From positions 1 through 39,181 of the forward strand of contig NZ_FOLS01000050.1 of the NCBI RefSeq assembly GCF_900112375.1: 39,181 bases of DNA. Reading direction: 5' to 3'. The translations under genes and the position numbers were made by a program. Under the pieces are notes generated by a model. That model was not told the origin of the DNA. It saw only the letters and a program-made list of their open reading frames with translations, and made no database searches. This DNA comes from Pseudomonas citronellolis (GTDB lineage Bacteria > Pseudomonadota > Gammaproteobacteria > Pseudomonadales > Pseudomonadaceae). How positions within the stretch are numbered: the stretch's first letter is position 1; each line of letters begins with the position of its first letter. Shown piece by piece: positions 31,888 to 39,181 of the stretch.

Positions 31888-32131
31888 AACAGACCTCCCA
31901 GCCCGGTTGGCGCATCTGCCGCTGGGCGATCAGGCGCAGCACGTAGCCCAGCTTGATGGCGGTCGGCCCAAGGACGGTCAGGGCGTGGGCGGCCACCAGT
32001 TGCGGCAGGTTGAGAAAGGCGTCGATGAAATAGGCGCCGAAGATGCCTCCCAGCAGCATAGCGGCCCCCGCGCTGAGCAGGGCGTTGGAATGGCTGAGAT
32101 TGCGTTGCGGACAGGAGAAGAAGCCTTTCAT
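31874..32131 (-). CDS. ppyR: PpyR-like small membrane protein
   Basis: An 85-residue protein with two membrane segments, LLSAGAAMLLGGIFGAYFID and LPQLVAAHALTVLGPTAIKL. The C-terminal tail is charged (RLIAQRQMRQPG). The ATG at 32131 has GGAGG six bases upstream; a GTG one codon earlier is less well placed. In P. aeruginosa the gene in this position (PA2663) was named for raising psl and pyoverdine expression, but its location between the NO dioxygenase and NnrS genes points to a primary job in NO response. The end overlaps the nnrS start by 14 bases, so the two are translationally coupled. Confidence 0.8.
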   Translation of the reverse strand: MKGFFSCPQRNLSHSNALLSAGAAMLLGGIFGAYFIDAFLNLPQLVAAHALTVLGPTAIKLGYVLRLIAQRQMRQPGWEVCCAVG

Positions 32132-32155
32132 CACACACCTCCGGTAGTTCGGGGT

Positions 32156-32177
32156 GGCCGGCCCGCATGGGCCGGCC
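32156..32177 (-). promoter_or_regulatory. Stem-loop between fhp and ppyR
   Basis: Perfect 9-base arms GGCCGGCCC and GGGCCGGCC close a GCAT loop in the 55-base gap between the two genes. No T run follows it. It could protect the fhp message or lower read-through into ppyR and nnrS. Confidence 0.65.
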
Positions 32178-32186
32178 GGTCTAGCC

Positions 32187-33368
32187 TCAGGCCTCCAGCG
32201 CGCTGGCGGGGCCGAAGAACTCGTAGTGGCACTGCTTTTCCGGCACGCCCAACTCGCGCAGGAGGCGCTTCACCTGGGCCATGAACGGCTTGGGCCCGAG
32301 GAAGTAGGCGTCCAGGTCGCGCTGCTCCGGCAGCCAGTTGCTCAGCAGCTGCTGGCTGATGAAGCCCTCGGCATCGGCCTGGTCCTGCTCACGCGGCTCG
32401 CTGTAGCAGAAGAAGTGCAGCAGCGTCGGGTGCTTGCGCGCCTGGTTCTCGATGAACTCGCGGAAGGCGTGCACGCCGCCGTGGCGCGCGCAGTGGATGA
32501 AGTGCACCACGCGGCCGGCGTCCAGCGCCTGCTGCAGCATGGCCAGCGACGGGGTGATGCCGACGCCCGCGGTGATCAGCGCCAGCGGCTTGTCGCTGTC
32601 GCCCAGAACGAAGTCCCCGGCCGGCGGGAACAGGTCGATCTCGTCGCCTTCCCGGAGCTGGTCGTGCAGGTAGTTGGAAACCCTGCCCTCGGGCTCGCGC
32701 TTGACGCTGATGCGGTACTCGCGGCCGTTGGCCGGGGCCGACAGCGAATAGTTGCGGCGCACTTCCTCGCCATCCAGGTCCAGGCGCAGGCCGATGTACT
32801 GGCCCGGCTCGAAGTCCAGCAGCGCGCCGCCGTCCACCGGTTGCAGGTAGAAGGAGGTGATTTCCTCGCTCTCGGCCACCTTGCGCGCCACGCGGAAGCG
32901 CCGCGCGCCGCGCCAGCCACCCTCTTCGGCGGCATTGCGGGCGTATACCGACTCCTCGGCGCCGATCAGGATGTCGGCCAGTTGCTGATAGGCGGCGGCC
33001 CAGGCGGCGATCACTTCATCGGTGGCGATCTCCTCGCCCAGCACTTCGCGGATGGCGCGCAGCAGGCAGGCGCCGACGATAGGATAATGTTCCGGCAGAA
33101 TCTGCAGCGACACGTGCTTGTTGACGATCTGCCCCACCAGCGGGCCGAGGCGCTCCAGTTCGTCGATGTGGCGGGCGTACATCAGCACGCCGTTGGCCAG
33201 GGCCCGTTGCTGGTCGCCGGAGGCCTGGTGGGCCTGGTTGAAGAGCGGACGCACCTGCGGATACTCGGTCAGCATCAGCTGGTAGAAGTGCCGGGTCAGG
33301 GCTTCGCCACCGGTTTCCAGCAGCGGGACGGTCGCCTTGATCAGGGTGCGTTGTTCGTTGGACAGCAT
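32187..33368 (-). CDS. fhp: Flavohemoprotein (nitric oxide dioxygenase)
   Basis: Fhp turns nitric oxide and oxygen into nitrate using NADPH. The 393-residue protein has an N-terminal globin (about residues 1-140; MLSNEQRTLIKATVPLLETG, the proximal haem histidine near VNKHVSL, and QPVDGGALLD after it). A FAD domain follows (GQYIGLRLDLDGEEVRRNYS, EYRISVKREPEG), then an NAD(P) domain (LALITAGVGITPSLAMLQQA near residue 260 and CHYEFFGPA at the end). The ATG at 33368 stands six bases after AGGAG and gives the family length. It is controlled by a sigma-54 promoter and three FhpR sites upstream, and leads the fhp-ppyR-nnrS group. Confidence 0.97.
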   Translation of the reverse strand: MLSNEQRTLIKATVPLLETGGEALTRHFYQLMLTEYPQVRPLFNQAHQASGDQQRALANGVLMYARHIDELERLGPLVGQIVNKHVSLQILPEHYPIVGACLLRAIREVLGEEIATDEVIAAWAAAYQQLADILIGAEESVYARNAAEEGGWRGARRFRVARKVAESEEITSFYLQPVDGGALLDFEPGQYIGLRLDLDGEEVRRNYSLSAPANGREYRISVKREPEGRVSNYLHDQLREGDEIDLFPPAGDFVLGDSDKPLALITAGVGITPSLAMLQQALDAGRVVHFIHCARHGGVHAFREFIENQARKHPTLLHFFCYSEPREQDQADAEGFISQQLLSNWLPEQRDLDAYFLGPKPFMAQVKRLLRELGVPEKQCHYEFFGPASALEA

Positions 33369-33415
33369 GCGGATCTCCTTGGAACGCAAGACAGGGTGGG
33401 AACTGCCTGTAATCC

Positions 33416-33432
33416 TTCAGAAAACGTGCCAA
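33416..33432 (-). promoter_or_regulatory. Sigma-54 promoter of fhp
   Basis: On the minus strand TTGGCACGTTTTCTGAA (33432-33416) matches the -24/-12 consensus TTGGCACG-N4-TTGCA with two mismatches in the -12 half. The GG and the conserved G of the -12 element are ten bases apart, as required. Transcription would start near 33405, 37 bases before the ATG. Confidence 0.75.
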
Positions 33433-33473
33433 GGCCGGCGGCCAGTATTCGCGGGACTTCCGCGGCGACAGAA

Positions 33474-33524
33474 GTCATAATGACCAGCAATCATTCGAGT
33501 CATACCGACTACATAGAGGTCAGA

Positions 33525-33529
<5 letters not shown>
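33474..33529. promoter_or_regulatory. Three NorR/FhpR-type enhancer sites
   Basis: Three copies of GT-N7-AC lie in a row: GTCATAATGAC (33474-33484), GTCATACCGAC (33499-33509) and GTCAGAATGAC (33519-33529). The first is a perfect palindrome. NorR in E. coli needs three such sites to activate. Centres are 25 and 20 bases apart, and the nearest lies about 57 bases upstream of the fhp -12 element. The third overlaps the fhpR start codon, which allows FhpR to limit its own synthesis. Confidence 0.8.
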
Positions 33530-35072
<1,543 letters not shown>

Positions 35073-35126
35073 GCCGGGCCTGGGCTATCTTTGCAGACGC
35101 ATAGCCCATGCCCCGGAGAAGCCTTC

Positions 35127-35615
35127 ATGCGCCACCTGTTCGTCGCCCTGCTCGGCCTCGCCCTGGCCGGCTGCATCTCGCCCAACCAGGGCCGGCCGCT
35201 GAACTTCGGCGAGTTCCCCAGCGCCGAGTACCAGGCGCTGGCGGTCCACGGCAACGGCAGGATCGACGGCCGCGCCTTCCTCAAGACCCGCGCCGGCACC
35301 CTGAAGCCGGCGGCCGGCAAGGACGTGGCGCTGATCCCGGCGACGCGCTACATGGCGCCGCTGTACAAGGCCTACCAGGAGCGGCGGCCGCTAGGCGAGC
35401 CCGACGCTCGGGCGAAGATCTACACCCGCACGGTGCGCGCCGACGCCGAGGGCCGTTTCAGCTTCGCCCAGGTGCCGGCGGGGCGCTATTACCTGAGCTG
35501 CGAAGTGACCTGGGAAACCACCGGCGCCAATGGCCCGACCACGGTGGGCGCGGCCGTCATGGCGCCCTTGACGCTGCGCGAGGGCGAGGAAGTCCAGGTC
35601 GAGTTGACGCGCTGA
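35127..35615 (+). CDS. Outer-membrane or inner-membrane lipoprotein, carboxypeptidase-regulatory-like fold
   Basis: A 162-residue protein with a lipobox, LLGLALAGC, so cysteine 16 is the lipidation site. The next residues (ISPNQG) carry no aspartate at +2, which favours the outer membrane. The body (GRIDGRAFLKTRAGTLKPAA, then RADAEGRFSFAQVPAGRYYL and VTWETTGANGP) resembles the carboxypeptidase regulatory-like beta-sandwich. The GRFSFAQVPAGRYYL motif is typical of that fold. A GGAG box lies near the ATG at 35127. It stands between fhpR and queD on the same strand, 54 bases past fhpR. No function is known to me. Confidence 0.85.
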   Translation: MRHLFVALLGLALAGCISPNQGRPLNFGEFPSAEYQALAVHGNGRIDGRAFLKTRAGTLKPAAGKDVALIPATRYMAPLYKAYQERRPLGEPDARAKIYTRTVRADAEGRFSFAQVPAGRYYLSCEVTWETTGANGPTTVGAAVMAPLTLREGEEVQVELTR

Positions 35616-35701
35616 GCCGCCGACGGGGTGTGCCCGGCCGGCCGGCAAAGTGGGTACAATGGGCGGTTGCAATTGCCCACTGATGATCTGAAGGCCACCT
35701 C

Positions 35702-36058
35702 TTGGAACTGTTCAAGGAATTCACTTTCGAGTCCGCCCACCGCCTGCCCCACGTCCCGGAGGGCCACAAGTGCGGCCGCCTGCACGGCCATTCGTTCCGC
35801 GTGGCGCTGTACATCGAGGGCGAGGTCGACCCGCATACCGGCTGGATCCGCGATTTCTCCGAGATCAAGCAGATCTTCAAGCCGATCTACGAACAGCTCG
35901 ACCACAACTACCTGAACGACATCCCCGGCCTGGAAAACCCCACAAGCGAGAACCTCTCGCGCTGGATCTGGCAGCAGGTCAAGCCGCTGCTGCCGGAGCT
36001 GTCGCGGGTGCGGGTGCATGAGACCTGCACCAGTGGGTGTGAGTATCGCGGGGACTGA
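35702..36058 (+). CDS. queD: 6-carboxy-5,6,7,8-tetrahydropterin synthase
   Basis: QueD makes 6-carboxytetrahydropterin from dihydroneopterin triphosphate in queuosine biosynthesis. The 118-residue protein has the PTPS/QueD pattern: ELFKEFTFESAHRLPHV with the first zinc histidine, then GHKCGRLHGHSFRV with the catalytic cysteine and two zinc histidines, DFSEIKQIFKPI and LDHNYLNDIPG. CTSGCEYRG ends it. The start is TTG at 35702, ten bases after AAGG; there is no ATG nearby that fits. TACAAT at 35655-35660 may be its -10 box, with no good -35. No preQ1 riboswitch is visible ahead of it. Confidence 0.94.
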   Translation: MELFKEFTFESAHRLPHVPEGHKCGRLHGHSFRVALYIEGEVDPHTGWIRDFSEIKQIFKPIYEQLDHNYLNDIPGLENPTSENLSRWIWQQVKPLLPELSRVRVHETCTSGCEYRGD

Positions 36059-36081
36059 TGCTGTGTAGCGCGCTGCTTCTC

Positions 36082-36571
36082 GTAGGAGCGAGCTTGCTCG
36101 CGAAGGGTGTTTGCCGGTAGCGATGGTGCTGGGTTCAAGAGCGCCCTCTCCCCAACCCTCTCCCTGAAGGGAGAGGGGGCTGTTCGGAGTGGGCGGAAAA
36201 TCTGGAGTCATCCTGATACTCCTCACCCCACCTCGTCATTCCCGCGAACGCGGGAACCCAGAGACTTTTGCGTTGGGCTCGGTGTACCGCGCCGCTCCGA
36301 GTGCTCGGATGTCTCTTGTTTCGCCCCCTCGGGCGAGTCCCTTTTGTCAAACGCCACAAAAGGAACCAAAAAGGCTTGCCCCAACATACGGGCCCGATAA
36401 AGCCGGGCTACCCTCACGAACTCCCCCGCCACGGAGGCCCGCCCCGAGGGTACGTCCCTGTAGCCCGCGGGGCTCTCGCGACATCCATGTCGCATGACCT
36501 CCTGAGCGCGGGTTTCGCTCGGCCTTCTGAAGGGGCGTTCCGGTGCGCTCGGATATCCCTCTGGAAGTCCA
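36082..36571 (+). repeat. Composite intergenic repeat, copy B
   Basis: It repeats copy A (13434-13942) over almost the whole length in the same order and orientation: a REP start at 36082, the CCCTCTCCCCAACCCTCTCC segment with its stem-loop, CCCGCGAACGCGGG, TTTCGCCCCCTCGGGCGAG, GGAACCAAAAAGGCTTGCCCC, and the tail ending CTCTGGAAGTCC. Differences are scattered single bases and short indels, for example after TTTTGTCAAACG, where the GGTGGAAGG stretch is missing. It begins 24 bases past the queD stop. Confidence 0.9.
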
Positions 36572-36596
36572 AGAGCAAGGGCGGGCACTGCTCTTC

Positions 36597-36767
36597 GTAG
36601 GAGCGAGCTTGCTCGCGAACCCCGCAGTCACTGGGTTATTCCCCTTCGGGCCAGCGCAAGCGCTGTTCGCGATGGAGCCGCGTCCCGCGTTCGCGGGAAT
36701 GACGGGTTTAGGTTGGGTACGACGGGCCAAAGCTCGCAAACGAAGCCACAGCCCCTCCCAAATGAAA
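36597..36767. repeat. REP element and partial flank repeat
   Basis: A REP (GTAGGAGCGAGCTTGCTCGC, 36597 on) is followed by CCCGCGTTCGCGGGAATGAC and a segment with GGTTGGGT and AGCTCGCAAACGAAGCCACA. The second part matches 139-222 beside oprF in the same orientation. In both places the segment ends just before the terminator of the adjacent minus-strand gene. No gene is seen in 36059-36767. Confidence 0.75.
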
Positions 36768-36800
36768 AATGCCGTTTCTCCCAGACAGAGAAACGGCATT
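36765..36800 (-). terminator. Rho-independent terminator of the GntR-family gene
   Basis: Perfect 13-base arms, AATGCCGTTTCTC (36768-36780) and GAGAAACGGCATT (36788-36800), flank the loop CCAGACA. On the minus strand the stem is followed by TTTTTC. It lies 55 bases past the stop codon. Confidence 0.93.
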
Positions 36801-36855
36801 CTTTCTTAAGCGAACAGCGTTACGCACTCAGGCGGGGCTTTTTCATAGGCAAACC

Positions 36856-37617
36856 TCAACGCGCCGCGCTACGCCCGCCCTTCTTCTTGCCACCAAGCAG
36901 ATGCGAGAACACCGCATGCAGGTCGCCCGAGGCGCTGTCGCCTTCCAGGTTCAGCTTGTCGTCGATGTGCGCCATGTGGTGCATCATCAGGGTCACGGCC
37001 TTTTCCTTCTCGCCCTTCTCGATGGCGTCGAGGATTTCGTTGTGCTCGTCGAACGAGCAGTGCGAGCGGCCGCCCGCCTCGTACTGGGCGATGATCAGCG
37101 AGGTCTGCGACACCAGGCTGCGCTGGAAGCTGACCAGCGGGGCGTTCCTGGCCATTTCCGCCAACTTCAGATGAAACTCGCCGGACAGGCGGATGCCCGC
37201 GCCACGGTCGCCGCGGGCGAAGCTGGCCTGTTCCTGCACCACCATCTCGCGCAGCTCGGCCAGGGTCTCGGCGCTGGCGTTGTCCACCGCCAACTCGGTG
37301 ATGGCGCGCTCGACGGTGCGCCGGGCGAAGAGGATCTGCCGGGCCTCGTCGATGCTCGGGCTGGCCACCACCGCGCCGCGGTTGGGGCGCAGCAGCACCA
37401 CCTGCTCGTGAGCCAGGCGCGACAGGGCGCGGCGGATGATGGTGCGGCTGACGCCGAAGATTTCGCCCAGGGCCTCTTCGCTCAGCTTGGTGCCCGGCGC
37501 CAGACGCTGTTCGAGGATGGCGTCGAAGATGTGCGCGTAGACGATCTCGTCCTGCGTGCCGGTACGGCTCTTGCCGTTGCGCGCCGGCTTCTTGATCTGT
37601 TGCAGCGGGTCGGTCAT
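36856..37617 (-). CDS. GntR-family (FCD subfamily) transcriptional regulator
   Basis: A 253-residue regulator. The winged helix-turn-helix covers about residues 22-90 (AHIFDAILEQRLAPGTKLSE, GVSRTIIRRALSRLAHEQVV, RPNRGAVVASP). The FCD ligand domain has FHLKLAEMARNAPL and the metal-binding histidines of HNEILDAIEKGEKE and MMHHMAHI. The tail is basic (GGKKKGGRSAAR). It is divergent from a purine permease gene across 385 bases with three TGTACA/TGTATACA-like palindromes, so it probably represses that gene and itself and answers to a purine breakdown product. From memory its PAO1 homologue (about PA1520) lies next to guanine deaminase and xanthine dehydrogenase genes. Confidence 0.9.
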   Translation of the reverse strand: MTDPLQQIKKPARNGKSRTGTQDEIVYAHIFDAILEQRLAPGTKLSEEALGEIFGVSRTIIRRALSRLAHEQVVLLRPNRGAVVASPSIDEARQILFARRTVERAITELAVDNASAETLAELREMVVQEQASFARGDRGAGIRLSGEFHLKLAEMARNAPLVSFQRSLVSQTSLIIAQYEAGGRSHCSFDEHNEILDAIEKGEKEKAVTLMMHHMAHIDDKLNLEGDSASGDLHAVFSHLLGGKKKGGRSAAR

Positions 37618-37699
37618 GGATCCTCAACCTTGTTGGGCGGACCGGCGGCCTGGGCAATCCGCTACCAGGTACGCGGGCGCGACGAAATGATGGCCACCA

Positions 37700-37879
37700 G
37701 TGTACACAAAATGCCCAGCACCGCGCACCCGGCGTATCCCCCTTGCCATGCGGCATTCAGCCGTCCCCTCTGTACAAATTCCGCGCAATGACTGAACGAA
37801 TCTTCCGATGAATTGTTTGGAAGAAGGCGGGAGATAGGTACGAAACATTATTTGATTTTTTTGTATACAACCTCATAAT
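37700..37879. promoter_or_regulatory. Divergent control region: operator palindromes and permease promoter
   Basis: TTGTATACAA at 37861-37870 is a perfect palindrome sitting inside the spacer of TTGATT (37852-37857) N16 CATAAT (37874-37879), a sigma-70-type promoter reading toward the permease. Related sites are GTGTACAC (37700-37707), on the regulator side, and TGTACA (37771-37776). TTG...CAA palindromes of this kind are common operators for FCD-type GntR regulators. Occupancy of the spacer would block RNA polymerase. Confidence 0.7.
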
Positions 37880-38002
37880 CGCCGGCGTGACTTCCTGACT
37901 CGCAAGTCAAGAACACACCCTCAAGCCTTCCGCCGAGCCAGGGACGCAGGTGAACCAGCCGACGGCAAGGACCAACAACAAGAGCGTTGAGGAGTACCCG
38001 CT

Positions 38003-39181
38003 GTGGAAAGCACCAAACAAGAACAACAAACCGCTGTCGCTTCCAGCCCACCCGCCACCGGCCTGCTCGAACGCCTGTTCAAGCTCAGCCAGCACGGCAC
38101 CACGGTGAAGACGGAACTGGCCGCCGGCCTGACCACCTTCATCACCATGGCCTACATCATCTTCGTCAACCCCAACATCATGGCCGACGCCGGGGTCAAC
38201 CACGGGGCGGCCTTCGTCGCCACCTGCCTGGCCGCCGCCCTGGGTTGCTTCCTGATGGGCCTGTACGCCAACTGGCCGGTGGGCCTGGCGCCAGGCATGG
38301 GCCTCAACGCCTTCTTCACCTACACCGTGGTCAAGACCATGAACTACAGCTGGGAGATCGCCCTGGGTGCGGTGTTCATCTCCGGCGTGCTGTTCATGGT
38401 GCTGACCTTCTCGCGCATCCGCGAATGGCTGCTCAACAGCATTCCGCCGAGCCTGCGCTTCGCCATGGGCGCGGGGGTCGGGCTGTTCCTCGGGCTGATC
38501 GGCCTGAAGACCGCCGGCATCGTGGTCGCCAGCCCCGCCACCCTGGTGCACCTGGGCGACCTGACCAAGCCCGGCCCTCTGCTGGCGGCGATCTGCTTCC
38601 TGATGATCGCCGTGCTGGAATACCGCCGGGTGTTCGGCGGCATCCTCATCAGCATCCTCACCGTCACCGTGGCCGGCATCGCCCTGGGCCTGGTGCAGTT
38701 CGGCGGAGTGTTCTCGATGCCGCCGAGCCTGGCGCCGACCTTCCTGGCCATGGACATCGCCGGCGCCTTCAACGTGACCATGATCAGCGTGATCCTGGCC
38801 TTCCTCTTCGTGCACATGTTCGACACCGCCGGCACCCTGATGGGCGTGGCCCAGCGCGCCCACCTGGTGCGCGAGGACGGCCGCATCGAAAACCTGTCCA
38901 AGGCGATGAAGGCCGACAGCACCTCCAGCGTGGTCGGCGCCGTGCTCGGCGTGCCGCCGGTGACCAGCTATGTGGAAAGCGCCGCGGGCGTGGCCGCCGG
39001 CGGCCGCACCGGGCTGACCGCGGTGACCGTCGGCGCGCTGTTCGTCGCCGCCATGTTCTTCGCCCCGCTGGCCGGGATGATCCCCGCCTACGCCACCGCC
39101 GGCGCGCTGATCTACGTGGCCATGCTGATGATGGGCGGCCTGGCGCACATCGATTGGCAGGAACACACCGAGACCATCCCG
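38003..39181 (+). CDS. NCS2/AzgA-type purine permease, partial at the window end
   Basis: At least 393 residues of an inner-membrane permease of the AzgA branch (adenine, guanine, hypoxanthine). The start is GTG at 38003 behind GAGGAG. A 35-residue cytoplasmic tail leads into ELAAGLTTFITMAYIIFVNP, the AzgA hallmark. ANWPVGLAPGMGLNAFFTY, RFAMGAGVGLFLGLIGLK, VHMFDTAGTLMGVAQRAHL and TSSVVGAVLGVPPVTSYVES follow. The window ends inside the gene, within a further helix region (YVAMLMMGGLAHIDW). The divergent GntR-type gene should control it through the palindrome in its promoter. Purine specificity is inferred from family motifs. Confidence 0.94.
   Translation, partial: MESTKQEQQTAVASSPPATGLLERLFKLSQHGTTVKTELAAGLTTFITMAYIIFVNPNIMADAGVNHGAAFVATCLAAALGCFLMGLYANWPVGLAPGMGLNAFFTYTVVKTMNYSWEIALGAVFISGVLFMVLTFSRIREWLLNSIPPSLRFAMGAGVGLFLGLIGLKTAGIVVASPATLVHLGDLTKPGPLLAAICFLMIAVLEYRRVFGGILISILTVTVAGIALGLVQFGGVFSMPPSLAPTFLAMDIAGAFNVTMISVILAFLFVHMFDTAGTLMGVAQRAHLVREDGRIENLSKAMKADSTSSVVGAVLGVPPVTSYVESAAGVAAGGRTGLTAVTVGALFVAAMFFAPLAGMIPAYATAGALIYVAMLMMGGLAHIDWQEHTETIP

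Noticed and set aside
35616..35701. preQ1 riboswitch before queD
   Set aside because: No preQ1 aptamer pattern is visible, only a weak -10-like TACAAT and a short symmetrical GGGC...GCCC stretch.
37907..39166. Minus-strand open frame of about 420 codons opposite the purine permease
   Set aside because: Histidine/glutamine/glycine-rich shadow of the permease, whose family motifs are clear on the plus strand.

Overview
The window is GC-rich Pseudomonas chromosome with no phage, plasmid, CRISPR or RNA genes. OprF, SigX, CmpX, PpsA, PpsR, Fhp/FhpR and a Bqs-type Fe(II) two-component operon place it in or near the P. aeruginosa group. The intergenic repeats (REP palindromes starting GTAGGAGC) and the gene order differ from what I remember of PAO1, so a relative such as the citronellolis/nitroreducens/knackmussii type is plausible; the species cannot be fixed from this sequence alone.

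Layout. (1) 287-4819, minus: rraA, cmaX, crfX, cmpX, sigX, oprF, the envelope-stress block with a SigX-type promoter in front of oprF. (2) 4996-5728: a tandem array of REP palindrome pairs. (3) 5757-10149: an alpha/beta hydrolase and ppsA on minus, with ppsR divergent. (4) 10352-13413, plus: a retropepsin-like protein, an inactive-transglutaminase/7TM protein and a RimK-like ATP-grasp ligase. (5) 13434-14107: composite repeats. (6) 14141-19289, minus: five genes that look like a secretion/assembly operon: a small Sec-exported beta-rich protein, a C39 peptidase, an FapF-like coiled-coil/barrel protein, an OmpP1/FadL-type barrel and a periplasmic repeat/MalM-like protein. (7) 19521-24954, minus: two tandem ~900-residue MalT-like LuxR regulators. 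(8) pabB, plus. (9) 26499-29108, minus: bqsPQRS-type operon. (10) Divergent patatin-like lipase, then duplicated palindromic repeats. (11) fhp-ppyR-nnrS (minus) with divergent fhpR: nitric oxide detoxification, with a readable sigma-54 promoter and three NorR-type sites. (12) A lipoprotein gene and queD. (13) A second composite repeat. (14) A GntR/FCD regulator divergent from a purine permease cut by the window end.

The best candidate for an undescribed system is block 6 with its regulators in block 7. It combines a C39 peptidase and an FapF-like outer-membrane protein with a putative substrate unrelated in sequence to Fap amyloid subunits, and a stem-loop separates the substrate gene from the machinery genes. 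From memory, the same genes lie at about PA1758-PA1777 in PAO1 as hypotheticals plus two LuxR regulators. Blocks 9-12 correspond to about PA2655-PA2666 and block 14 to about PA1519-PA1520, so the window joins three stretches that are apart in PAO1.
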